A stretch of DNA of 64,000 nt, taken from NCBI GenBank assembly GCA_031411655.1, contig JANOBM010000301.1, positions 93,927-157,926 on the forward strand, in the 5' to 3' direction. A model generated the notes under the pieces. It searched no databases, was not told where the DNA came from, and saw only the letters and a program-made list of their open reading frames with translations. Within the stretch, counting starts at the first letter, position 1. Each line of letters opens with the position of its first letter. Below, in pieces: positions 26,150 through 34,640 of the stretch. The position numbers and the translations under genes were made by a program. The DNA is from UBA6163 sp031411655. Its GTDB lineage: Bacteria > Planctomycetota > Planctomycetia > Pirellulales > Pirellulaceae.

Positions 26150-27706
26150 ATGCACAATCTGAAAAACGACACGTCGCGATCCATACCGGTCAATCCGGCA
26201 ACAAGACTTCCACGCACCCGCCACGGGGCCATGATGCGAGCCACCTTTATCGCGTTGATGGCGATGAGTTTGGCTCCGTCACAAGCTCAATCGCAGGTGC
26301 AAAACGCCGCCTATGAAGCGGATTATGAGGCCAGCGGCTTTGTGACGCCCGCGGGCATGCCGTCTCCGGCGGAGTATTATTCCTCAGTGGAGCAGGCCAG
26401 TTTCTTCGGCCCAGGTGGTCGGATTTCCTCCCGAATTCAAGGCTGCGACGGGGGCTGCGAATCGATGGGGTGTGACGGTTCAAGCGGCATGGGCTGCGGC
26501 GGCATGGGCTGCGGCGATGGAGGCTGTAGTAGCTGCGGGATGGGTGGTGGTGGAGCTGGTTGCGGCATGGCGGGTGGCGGATGCGGGGGTTGCGGCATGG
26601 AAGGCTGCGAGTCTTGTGGAGGCCTCACGAATTGCCGTTTCCTTTGCTTGTTCTGCCGGGGAGCGGGTTGTGGCCTCTGCCAATCGATGGGCCGCGGCTA
26701 CCTTCTCGGATGTTTGAAGTCCCTGCTGCCTTACGGCGATGCGGGAATTTGTGCCCAACGATGGTACGATGTGTCGGGCGACGTCATGTTTCTGTCACAC
26801 GGAAACCGCACGACCAACCAAGTGCTGACAACACAGGGAATTGCAGGAAACCCTGTCTTGCGAGCAAGTGATGCCGATAGCGATGATCGCGAAGCAGGTG
26901 CACGGGTTTCGGCAGCATTCATTTTTGGTGCTGGCGGAAATATTGAGGCCACCTACCTCGGTGGTCAGGAATGGAGAGAATCCCGTACCGCGACCAGCGC
27001 CACGCCGACACTCTTCTCCTTCCTTAGTGCGTTTGGCACCGCCCCTAATAACGGTTTTGACGACTCCGATCGTTCACGCCGCCAGACCGTGGATAGCTAC
27101 AGCACTTTTCATAGTGCTGAAATCAACTATCGCCGGCGAACCGTGGAACAGTACTGCCGGTTCCAAGGGTCGTGGTTGGTAGGGATGCGATACCTGCGAT
27201 TTGACGACGATTTTGGGTATTCGGCATTCGGAACTCCCAACAATGCGCTCAACAATGGCCCACGATTCTTGACGGTTAACAATGGCATGGACAACAAAAT
27301 GTTCGGTGCCCAGGCGGGTGGCGATTTGTGGTGGAACGTGATTGCCGGCGTAAACCTTGGAATTGGATTCAAAGGTGCCTGGCTGGACAACAACATCGAT
27401 CGTCATGCCAACGTTTTCGCTAATTCGCTCGGCCCCGGTGCGACCCCGGCTCGAAGAATCATCGAGGATGGAATCAAGAAATCAACGGTGATGGGTGAGA
27501 TCGAGGCGACCATGCTTTACCGGATTAGCCACTCGTGGACCTTGAAAAACCAGTATTACCTGATGGGGATCGACGATGTTGCCTACGGTTTTGATACCAC
27601 GCCGGCTCAAAATTTGTTTAGTGCCGGTGCCGTGCCGGTGAGCCCAATCCGCACCGATTCGTTGACCATTCAAGGCTTTTCGTTCGGTGCCGAGTACATT
27701 TGGTAA
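26150..27706 (+). CDS. BBP7-like outer-membrane beta-barrel protein with a Gly/Cys-rich region
   Basis: About 518 residues. A signal-like segment (MRATFIALMAMSLAPSQAQ) follows a basic N-terminal extension; starts at 26141, 26150 or 26231 are all possible, and 26150 has GGAG 9 nt upstream. Residues about 100-210 are remarkable: 19 cysteines among glycines, with repeats such as GCDG, GCGG, SCGM. The rest is a beta-rich barrel with the marks of the planctomycete BBP7 family: RWYDVSGDVMFLSHGNR, aromatic-ended strands, SWLVGMRYLRFDDDFGYS, VMGEIEATMLYRISHSW, and the C-terminal FSFGAEYIW. It should sit in the outer membrane. A hairpin follows the gene. Confidence 0.8.
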   Translation: MHNLKNDTSRSIPVNPATRLPRTRHGAMMRATFIALMAMSLAPSQAQSQVQNAAYEADYEASGFVTPAGMPSPAEYYSSVEQASFFGPGGRISSRIQGCDGGCESMGCDGSSGMGCGGMGCGDGGCSSCGMGGGGAGCGMAGGGCGGCGMEGCESCGGLTNCRFLCLFCRGAGCGLCQSMGRGYLLGCLKSLLPYGDAGICAQRWYDVSGDVMFLSHGNRTTNQVLTTQGIAGNPVLRASDADSDDREAGARVSAAFIFGAGGNIEATYLGGQEWRESRTATSATPTLFSFLSAFGTAPNNGFDDSDRSRRQTVDSYSTFHSAEINYRRRTVEQYCRFQGSWLVGMRYLRFDDDFGYSAFGTPNNALNNGPRFLTVNNGMDNKMFGAQAGGDLWWNVIAGVNLGIGFKGAWLDNNIDRHANVFANSLGPGATPARRIIEDGIKKSTVMGEIEATMLYRISHSWTLKNQYYLMGIDDVAYGFDTTPAQNLFSAGAVPVSPIRTDSLTIQGFSFGAEYIW

Positions 27707-28203
27707 TCGAGCCAAGTGGCCGGTCCTCAACGGATTACGACAACGACTACCCGCTCACAAGGTTTTTGAAGCCTTGAGAGCGGGTAGCTCGCATGAAGGG
27801 CCCGCGATGGGTTGAAATCGCCGCTGGCGAGCTTTGGGAACCTTCTTTTCTACCCCGGCTGCGGTTCTGCGCAGTATTCTGAGGGTCGATTGGTGGCGGT
27901 TGTGACGATTTTCCATGGACTGCACTGGGAACTTTGTTCCCCGCATCGCGTCGGAAGTGATGCGTTTCGTTGACATGGGTTTTGGTGCAACTAGAATCGA
28001 GCTCGCTGCTTATCTATTTGTTGCGAAATGCGTAGCTTGCCTATTCTCTGCCTTTCTAAAAGTTGGAGTGGGTATTCCCAAGTGATTTCGACGGCAAAAA
28101 AATGTCACAGTAGGCGCAAGTAAGCGTCACCGCGTGAGATACTAGTGACCAATTCGGTCACGCACTGCACAACCCGACCGCTGGCCCCTCCGAGAGCAAG
28201 AAC
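27707..28203. other. Intergenic region upstream of the giant surface protein
   Basis: Nearly 500 bp. It holds the 27747 hairpin and, close to the next gene, a small hairpin (GTGACC at 28145-28150 with GGTCAC at 28156-28161) about 43 bp before the GTG. No gene is seen. Confidence 0.4.
27747..27787 (+). terminator. Long hairpin after the BBP7 gene
   Basis: CTACCCGCTC-A-CAAGG at 27747-27762 pairs with CCTTG-A-GAGCGGGTAG at 27772-27787 with one A/A mismatch and a 9-nt loop. It begins 40 bp after the stop. There is no T-run. Confidence 0.55.
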
Positions 28204-31200
28204 GTGAAACGAGGCACCTCGCAACCCAAGTCACGGCAACAGGCACGACCTACGTCGAAGATACGACGCCGACAGTTGTTGATGGAGGGCTTAGAACAGC
28301 GCCATTTAATGGCTGGCGGTATCGGTGGTACCGGAACAAGTCCTGATAGTGGCATTGGACTGATCGACGATGTTTCTCCAAGGAACATTGGCGCCGTCGG
28401 GGTCGATGCGTTTCGATTTACGGAACGTGAATTGTCCACCGGTCGCGGCTTAAACGACGCCATTCAAACGGCTGAACTTGTTCCACTGGGAACGTCGATT
28501 GGGCAGCAGCACACGGTCGACATTACGGGCGCCCTGCCGTTGATTCAGTCCGGTGGATTGACAGGCAATCTTCCCGAAGACCAAGACTATTTTGCATTTG
28601 ATTTGCGAGCGGGCGATATTCTTGACATCGCTGGGACGGGAGCCGTTGGTGGTTTCGACGTATTTTATGCGAATGGGAGACGCTGGTTTGCGACCGAAAC
28701 CAGCCAAGCGATTCTTTATCCATCAGCATCGCCATTGCAGACGCTTGGCAATGCCATCGCCGCACAAATCGTCCCGGAGACTGGGCGTTACTTCCTTCGA
28801 GTTGCCAGTAGAGGGCAAGGTACAGCCTATACCCTTGGCCTGCGTGTCTATCGACCCGTGTTGGAGCAACAACCGGTTGGAACCAAGCAGAAGGTCTTCC
28901 TCGATTTCGACGGAATCACAATCGCCGCTTCGGAATTTGGTGCTCCGCTTCCTGGGACGATCCGAGTGCCTTCTCTGGCGGATTCTCTCACCGTACTCAA
29001 TTTGCAGCCCCGTGATGAGTCACGTCTGATTGATTTAACCGTCGCCGAGGTAAAGAAACAGTTTGCGAGCGCTGGTCTCTTTGGAACCAACGGAGCGATC
29101 GACCGAACGGGCATTGCAGGTCAATTCGGTGTTGAGGTACTCAACAGTCGCGATCACGCTGATCCCGGCAATGATCCCTATACGACCAGAATCTTAATCG
29201 GTGGGACCGCAGCCACCTACTTCGCGCTGAATGTGCTTGGAAGGGCCCAAAGCGTTGACATTGGAAACTTCGACCCAAGCGAGCTTGTTTTTGTAACGGT
29301 CGAATCATTTGAAGGTCCCGCGACTTCAGCGCCGATATCGAACGGGTCGAGTGTGCTTGAAGCGATCAGTACGCTATTGGCTACAGTTGTTACCCATGAA
29401 GCAGGGCATTCGTTTGGCCTTCGCCATACGAATTCAACCAATAATGTTCCGTCGATTATCGATTCTGGCGGACCCCAGTCGATTCTCAATGGTTTGGGAG
29501 TTGGTCTCGATGGTATCTACGGTACAGAAGATGACATTCCGATCATTTTCCCGGATTCGGATCAATTCGAACCCGCTGAAGGATTCATCGGAAACTCACG
29601 TGTCGCGGCGAGCCTTTCGTGGGCGTTAGCGACCGGTAAAGTTGGAAACTCGGTGACAGGAACCGTCTTCGGCGATTTGAATCAGAACGGGAGTCTTGGG
29701 ACCGGCGAATCAGGCTTGGCCGGTGTAACGGTATTTGTAGACCGCGACAATGATTCAGTACTGGATGCGGGGGAATCGTCCGCGATCACCAATAGCAGCG
29801 GTTTGTATTCACTGGCGCTCGGCGCTGGCACCTACCAGATTGTCGCGATCGCACCGGCGAGTTTTTCTCCCGCTACTTCGTCCAAATCGGTGACCGTTGG
29901 AACCAACGGCGCGAGCAATATCAATTTTGGATTCAATCGTGTTTTCGCGGACATCACCGGTACCAAGTGGGCCGATCTTGATGGCAATGGAATCAAAGAT
30001 TTAGGCGAGCCAGGCATCGGCGGCGTATTCATTTATCTGGATCTCGACGGCGACGATCGGATCGATATCGGCGAACCTCGCGCAATCACGGCCGCAAACG
30101 GAAACTACTCGATCAATTTCCCTGGTCCAGGCACCTACACGATTCGTGAAGTCGTGGATCCCGGTTTCGAACAAACCTTCCCTGCTAGCGGCGAGCACGT
30201 CGTTGTTTTCAATGGCGTGACTCTTGGAAACAACTTCAACTTTGGAAACCTTCCGTCTCTTGATTTCGGCGACGCACCGGACACCTACAAGACGTCGCTT
30301 GTTTCAGGTGGTCCCAGCCACGGCTTGCTTGCCGGGATTTCTCTCGGCGGTGCACCGGACCGTGAGCTCGATGGAAGACCCTCCGCCGGAGCGGACGGCG
30401 ATGATATCGCTGGCGTCCTCGGGGCTGGCGGATTGGCTGTGGACGATGAAGATGGCGTTCGCTTGTTAACGCCGATTGGCCCAGGCGCAAATGCATCGTT
30501 TGAAGTCACGCTCACCAACACCACGGGACAAACCGGTTATCTTCAAGCGTGGTTCGATTTCAACCGCGATGGTGATTACAGCGACGCGAACGAGAACGTG
30601 ATTCAAGATGTCACTCGTACGGCTGGCATCAATATTTTCGACATCGCCATTCCTTCAACGGTCACGCCTGGTGCATTGTACACGCGGTTCCGTTACAGCC
30701 TCACACAGGGTGTTGGTATCGGTGGGCAGGTCACTGCTGGCGAGGTAGAAGATCATCTGTTTAACGTTCAAGCGTCTGCGAAGCTTGCCAACGACGATTC
30801 GTTCCCGGTCACTCGCAGCAGTCAATCGAATTCGCTTGCGGTGCTCGCAAATGACTTTGAGACGCCAACCAGTCAGCTTCGTGTGACATCGCTTGACCGT
30901 TTCGCGCTAAACACTCGCGGAGCCATCTCGATCGCGCAAGGAGGCCGTGCCGTTCTTTACACGCCGCCAGTTGGCTTTACGGGACGTGATTCGTTTGTCT
31001 ATACGGTGACTTCGGCATCGGGGCAAACTGCGACCGCGACAGTCACGGTCAACGTTTCGTTCCTAAGCGACGTGCCGATCGCCATCGACGACTCGTTTGA
31101 AGCCAGCGAGGGTGTAAATAACATCGCCTTCAATGTCCTTGATAATGACGTTCCTAGTCGAACCGGTGGCATTCAGATCATCTCGGTGACGCCAGGCACA

Positions 31201-33198
31201 CAAGGCGGGCAGACCTCATTGGCCGGCGGTAATCAAACCGTTCGTTACACCCCGCGCCCTGGTTTTAATGGCACCGAAGAATTCATCTATTCGATCAGTG
31301 ATACCGCTGGAAACATCAGTTCTGCGACGGTTACGGTCAACTTGCTTCCCGGTTCACGAAATGACGATGTCGTGGCTTACTCGGTTGGATTCTTTGATCC
31401 CGTCAACAACACGCCGATCACGAACGTGCAAGTTGGCGATGAGTTTTTAGTTCGCGTGACCGTCGAAGATTTGCGTGCGGCCTTGTCCAACAGCGGTGTA
31501 TTCTCCGCGTTCATTGACCTGCTCTACACCGATGAATTGGTGGCAGCGGTTCCATCGACCAATAATCCTTCATTCAACTTCGACATTCAGTTTGGGACGC
31601 AGTTCCAAAGTGAGTTTGGATTGGCTGGCGGTGATGCCAATACGCCCGGCATTTTCAATGAAGTAGGCTCGCAAGGTAACGATGCTTCCACTTCGCGACC
31701 AAACGAAGGTCCTATCGAGCTGTTCACTCTCAAAATGCAGGCGGTGGCACCGGGTATCGCTGTCTTCGCAAGCAATCCGGCAGATGTGGCCGAAAACGAA
31801 ACCACATTGTTCAATCGCCAAACCGCAGTCACTGTTCCTGAATTACGACTCGGAATGGCCGAACTTGTGATTGCACCCTCCGGGACCAATTTCACGTCTG
31901 CCGTGGATGATTCCTACCCCACGGGGATCGATGATCTGGGGCGCGTGATCACCGGTGGAGTTGCTTCCACGCTCAACGTTACCCGAAACGATAATCTCGG
32001 ACCTACGGGCGTCATTGATGAATTCGTGATCCTTACTCAGCCTACTCGAGGTGTGGTCACAAAAGGCGCGAACAATACGATCCTTTACACACCTGATTTG
32101 ACGGCCAATGGATTCGACTCGTTCTCCTACGCGATCGTCACCGCTGACGGAATCCGCAGTTCCGCTCAGGTGACTCTTGTCGTTGGAAATGCGGCTGCCG
32201 ATGACCTGATCGGGATCGCTTTGAAAGTAGTGGACGGCGCTGGCAACCCGATTGTTGGTAACATCGCCGCAGGATCAAGATTCGGTGTTCAGGTCATCGT
32301 CGATGACTTGCGACCGGCGCTCACTGCGAATCCTCTTGGGGTTTTTGCGGCCTTCGCTGACATCCTCTACAACGCGGGTTTAGTTAAGCCATCCAATACC
32401 ATCGCCGGTGACAGTTTCGACTTCGACGTTGTGTTCGGACCGGAGTTTGGCGTCGTCGGTGCCTTTGGTGTCGCAGGACGCCCTGGGGTTATCGATGAGT
32501 TTGGTTCGTTCCTTACCAACACGAACCCAAGCAACGATCCACCGAACCCAGCACTGACCGGTGCTCCGGTGCTACTGGCGACACTGTTCTTTGATGCGAT
32601 AGGCACCGGTACTGTTCAATTCACTGCGGGGCCTGCGGATTCGTTGCCTCTTCGTGAGTCGTTGTTGTTCCAGCCTGCTGAACCTGTTCCAGTATCGCAA
32701 ATCACGTACGGCTTAGCGTCAGTGACGATCGGTACGACGACCAACCCTGTGTTGCGTCAGAACGCGTTGATCCCAGCGGACGTCAACGATGACGGAAAAG
32801 TGTCGCCGCTGGACGCTTTACAGGTCATCAATGAAATGTCACGCGGACTGCGTGGTGAAGGGGAAGTGACGGTGAGGGCCAAGCGGTTTGCTGACGTCAA
32901 CGGCGACGGCAAGCTCACGGCGCGTGACGCGCTGACGGTGATCAATACGATCAGTCGTCGTAACCGCGAAGCCGCGGCAAATCCGGGTACAGCGACAAAC
33001 CCACCGCGAGTCGATGTGGTACCGATCAGCACTTACCAGCAATTGGAAGCGGTCAAAGCCAAACGAACGTCGTCTTCGGTCACCGTTTCAGGTCAATTTG
33101 CCGCCCCGAAGCCTGAGGGCTTTGCTAGCGACGAACAGACCGAAAAGGATGATTTGGTTGAGCTGCTGGCTCGTGATATCGCCTCAGTTTGGAAGTAA
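28204..33198 (+). CDS. Giant secreted multidomain protein with metzincin-like, SdrD-B, GEVED and dockerin regions
   Basis: A 1664-residue surface or secreted protein, GTG start. The N terminus carries the planctomycete signature RRQLLMEGLEQRHLMAG instead of a standard signal peptide. Order: a PPC-like beta domain (about 75-220); a domain with VVTHEAGHSFGLRHT near 398, a full HExxHxxGxxH zinc motif of metzincin peptidases; two SdrD B-like repeats (TGTVFGDLNQNGSLGTGESG and TGTKWADLDGNGIKDLGEPG); a GEVED domain (LDFGDAPDTYKT to TAGEVEDHLF); cadherin/Ig-like repeats with LANDF and LDNDV motifs; two cohesin-like stretches (FAAFADILYNAG); and a C-terminal dockerin with two Ca-binding loops (DVNDDGKVSPLDAL and DVNGDGKLTARDAL). 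Hairpins follow the stop. Peptidase activity is plausible but unproven. Confidence 0.88.
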   Translation: MKRGTSQPKSRQQARPTSKIRRRQLLMEGLEQRHLMAGGIGGTGTSPDSGIGLIDDVSPRNIGAVGVDAFRFTERELSTGRGLNDAIQTAELVPLGTSIGQQHTVDITGALPLIQSGGLTGNLPEDQDYFAFDLRAGDILDIAGTGAVGGFDVFYANGRRWFATETSQAILYPSASPLQTLGNAIAAQIVPETGRYFLRVASRGQGTAYTLGLRVYRPVLEQQPVGTKQKVFLDFDGITIAASEFGAPLPGTIRVPSLADSLTVLNLQPRDESRLIDLTVAEVKKQFASAGLFGTNGAIDRTGIAGQFGVEVLNSRDHADPGNDPYTTRILIGGTAATYFALNVLGRAQSVDIGNFDPSELVFVTVESFEGPATSAPISNGSSVLEAISTLLATVVTHEAGHSFGLRHTNSTNNVPSIIDSGGPQSILNGLGVGLDGIYGTEDDIPIIFPDSDQFEPAEGFIGNSRVAASLSWALATGKVGNSVTGTVFGDLNQNGSLGTGESGLAGVTVFVDRDNDSVLDAGESSAITNSSGLYSLALGAGTYQIVAIAPASFSPATSSKSVTVGTNGASNINFGFNRVFADITGTKWADLDGNGIKDLGEPGIGGVFIYLDLDGDDRIDIGEPRAITAANGNYSINFPGPGTYTIREVVDPGFEQTFPASGEHVVVFNGVTLGNNFNFGNLPSLDFGDAPDTYKTSLVSGGPSHGLLAGISLGGAPDRELDGRPSAGADGDDIAGVLGAGGLAVDDEDGVRLLTPIGPGANASFEVTLTNTTGQTGYLQAWFDFNRDGDYSDANENVIQDVTRTAGINIFDIAIPSTVTPGALYTRFRYSLTQGVGIGGQVTAGEVEDHLFNVQASAKLANDDSFPVTRSSQSNSLAVLANDFETPTSQLRVTSLDRFALNTRGAISIAQGGRAVLYTPPVGFTGRDSFVYTVTSASGQTATATVTVNVSFLSDVPIAIDDSFEASEGVNNIAFNVLDNDVPSRTGGIQIISVTPGTQGGQTSLAGGNQTVRYTPRPGFNGTEEFIYSISDTAGNISSATVTVNLLPGSRNDDVVAYSVGFFDPVNNTPITNVQVGDEFLVRVTVEDLRAALSNSGVFSAFIDLLYTDELVAAVPSTNNPSFNFDIQFGTQFQSEFGLAGGDANTPGIFNEVGSQGNDASTSRPNEGPIELFTLKMQAVAPGIAVFASNPADVAENETTLFNRQTAVTVPELRLGMAELVIAPSGTNFTSAVDDSYPTGIDDLGRVITGGVASTLNVTRNDNLGPTGVIDEFVILTQPTRGVVTKGANNTILYTPDLTANGFDSFSYAIVTADGIRSSAQVTLVVGNAAADDLIGIALKVVDGAGNPIVGNIAAGSRFGVQVIVDDLRPALTANPLGVFAAFADILYNAGLVKPSNTIAGDSFDFDVVFGPEFGVVGAFGVAGRPGVIDEFGSFLTNTNPSNDPPNPALTGAPVLLATLFFDAIGTGTVQFTAGPADSLPLRESLLFQPAEPVPVSQITYGLASVTIGTTTNPVLRQNALIPADVNDDGKVSPLDALQVINEMSRGLRGEGEVTVRAKRFADVNGDGKLTARDALTVINTISRRNREAAANPGTATNPPRVDVVPISTYQQLEAVKAKRTSSSVTVSGQFAAPKPEGFASDEQTEKDDLVELLARDIASVWK

Positions 33199-33675
33199 AG
33201 ACTTCGCGCTCCTGCATCGCTTCTGGCTCATAAATGCTAGCCAGGAGCGTCGTGTTCTGTGGTGGTTGCACGTCTTAAGTAGGCCTTTCTTGGTCGCCGC
33301 ACGGATTGTTAAAAAACTCACCTTGCTGAGCGGATCGGCCGTGCTGTATTGTCACCCATGCAGTGTCTCAGAGCAGGTCGTTTTGGAAAGATATTCAGGG
33401 TGAAGTCGCGGAATCGCCTCACGGTCGGCTACTTGTTGGTCGATAGTAAGATTTGTATCCGCGTCTGCGCTAGCGAAGTCTCTTTCGGTTACGGATTGCA
33501 TCCTGGGACAAGGATAGCGGCGCTCGGACCATGCGGAGAGGGATCGATTGATTAGCCCCAAAAGGGTTGGTTTGTCGTTCCGGTCCAACAAAAAGCGTCG
33601 CCCCGCCACTCGTTTGCCGTGTTTTCTCGCGGTGGAAGGTGGCTCACTCGTGTCCCCATAGGGAGCAATTCGAAG
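33199..33675. other. Intergenic region
   Basis: About 480 bp between the giant protein and the FlgM-like gene. Apart from the 33207-33249 hairpins I see no gene, tRNA or clear repeat; a 68-codon frame at 33349 lacks protein-like character. Confidence 0.4.
33207..33249 (+). terminator. Alternative hairpins after the giant surface-protein gene
   Basis: CGCTCCTG (33207-33214) can pair with CAGGAGCG (33242-33249); within it CTGGCT (33223-33228) can pair with AGCCAG (33239-33244). The two share bases and exclude each other in part. They start 9 bp after the stop. Confidence 0.45.
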
Positions 33676-33966
33676 ATGCAAGTCTTTGGCCCGTTTAGGG
33701 TTTCAACCACCACACCGACCCCCGGTGCGCAGCGTTTACAGCCACAAAAACCGGCGGAGTCAACCGTGGCTCCAAGGTCCAGTGCGCCCGTTGATAAGCT
33801 CGATATATCGAACCACATCAATCGTCTCGATCCCCAGCCCTCCGTAGGTAGCGAGATTCGAGTCGATCGTGTGGCAGATCTTCGCCGACAAATCGCGAGC
33901 GGAAACTACGATACGACCGAGAAACTTGATGTAGCGCTCGATCGCTTCCTTGACGAATTTGCCTGA
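33676..33966 (+). CDS. flgM: FlgM-like anti-sigma-28 factor
   Basis: A 96-residue protein, ATG at 33676 with GGGAG upstream. The N-terminal half is disordered (Pro/Thr/Ala-rich); the C-terminal half is the FlgM helix pair: SEIRVDRVADLRRQIASG, YDTTEKLDVALDRFLDEFA. FlgM binds and holds FliA (sigma-28) and is exported through the flagellar hook when assembly completes. No flagellar gene is near, so here it is an orphan; either the flagellar set lies elsewhere or the protein controls another sigma factor. Followed by the 33987 palindrome and the 34017 terminator. Confidence 0.8.
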   Translation: MQVFGPFRVSTTTPTPGAQRLQPQKPAESTVAPRSSAPVDKLDISNHINRLDPQPSVGSEIRVDRVADLRRQIASGNYDTTEKLDVALDRFLDEFA

Positions 33967-33986
33967 AAGAGTTTGCACTAGGCTAT

Positions 33987-34001
33987 ACTACCTGGGGTAG
34001 T
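33987..34001. promoter_or_regulatory. Palindrome overlapping a possible -10 element before the Fur-family gene
   Basis: ACTACC-TGG-GGTAGT, a 6-3-6 inverted repeat. The sequence TATACT at 33984-33989, a good -10 match, overlaps its left arm. A dimeric repressor, perhaps the adjacent Fur-family protein itself, could bind here. Confidence 0.4.
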
Positions 34002-34016
34002 GTTTAATTTTTTCTT

Positions 34017-34050
34017 GCTAGCGACGGACTGGTCGTCGCTAGCGTTTTTT
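34017..34050 (+). terminator. Classical intrinsic terminator just before the Fur-family gene
   Basis: GCTAGCGACG (34017-34026) pairs perfectly with CGTCGCTAGC (34034-34043), followed by G and six T. It lies 50 bp after the FlgM-like gene and ends 5 nt before the GTG at 34055. Confidence 0.85.
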
Positions 34051-34054
34051 CGTT

Positions 34055-34576
34055 GTGGTGAATATTCCGGTGGCTACCGATCAAAGACCGCTGGCAAGCA
34101 TCGATGTTGCACTGACTCCTCAAGAACGTTTCGACGAGTACCTTCAAAGTCGAGGGCTTCGTCGGACCGAGCAGAAGCGGATTCTTGTCGACCAAGTGTT
34201 TATGCGTCACGAGCACTTTGATGCCAATGCGCTGATTGAGAATCTTCCTCGGAAGGGGCATAAGGATTATGTCAGTCAGGCGACGGTTTACCGAACGCTG
34301 AGTGACCTCGTCGATGCTGGGCTGCTGAATTGCTTTCAACTAGACGGTCGAACGGTGTACGAGCACGATTACGGCTATCCGCGCCATGACCATCTTTACT
34401 GTTCTCAGTGTCGGTCATTGATCGAGTTCCAGAGCGAAGCGATGACGGAGTTGATCAACCAGATTGGGGCTGATCATGGCTTTCGAGTCAATGACCATCG
34501 CTTGATCATCCATGGTACTTGCGCCGAATGTGCTAAGTTACGCCGCCGTAAGAAACGCAAGCAGGATTTGGTTTAA
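34055..34576 (+). CDS. Fur-family metal-responsive regulator
   Basis: A 173-residue Fur/PerR/Zur-type repressor. The winged-helix part holds LTPQERFDEYLQSRGLRRTEQKR and VSQATVYRTLSDLVDAGLL (quoted in part: VSQATVYRTLSDLV), the DNA-reading helix. The metal and dimer part has the HDHLYCSQC motif and a second Cys pair CAEC, giving a structural Zn site. A His-rich sensor site (HEHFDANAL) is present. It has a basic tail (RRRKKRKQD). The start is one of several GTG codons (34055, 34058, 34070); 34055 lies 5 nt from a terminator T-run, so 34070 or an internal start is possible. Which metal it senses cannot be told from sequence alone. Confidence 0.9.
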   Translation: MVNIPVATDQRPLASIDVALTPQERFDEYLQSRGLRRTEQKRILVDQVFMRHEHFDANALIENLPRKGHKDYVSQATVYRTLSDLVDAGLLNCFQLDGRTVYEHDYGYPRHDHLYCSQCRSLIEFQSEAMTELINQIGADHGFRVNDHRLIIHGTCAECAKLRRRKKRKQDLV

Positions 34577-34595
34577 GGGCATTGTCGCTGTAAAT

Positions 34596-34628
34596 CATTC
34601 CCGCCAGCAAGGTTGGCGCGAAGGAATG
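34596..34628. terminator. Hairpin between the convergent Fur-family and 34641 genes
   Basis: CATTCC-CGCCA (34596-34606) pairs with TGGCG (34614-34618) and GGAATG (34623-34628), with a 4-nt bulge on one side. It could end transcription from both sides. There is no T-run on the plus strand. Confidence 0.4.
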
Positions 34629-34640
34629 AACCGTCCATGT

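Noticed and set aside
25571..26224. A 217-codon minus-strand frame upstream of the BBP7 gene
   Set aside because: Very Arg- and Ser-rich, no recognisable fold, and it overlaps the BBP7 start region in antisense.
26430..26760. Treating the Gly/Cys-rich part of the BBP7 gene as a frameshift artefact
   Set aside because: The frame is open and continuous, with a signal-like start before it and a coherent barrel after it.
28204..33198. Calling the dockerin giant part of a cellulosome
   Set aside because: Cellulose-binding and catalytic glycosidase domains are absent; dockerin-like ends are common in planctomycete surface proteins for other purposes.
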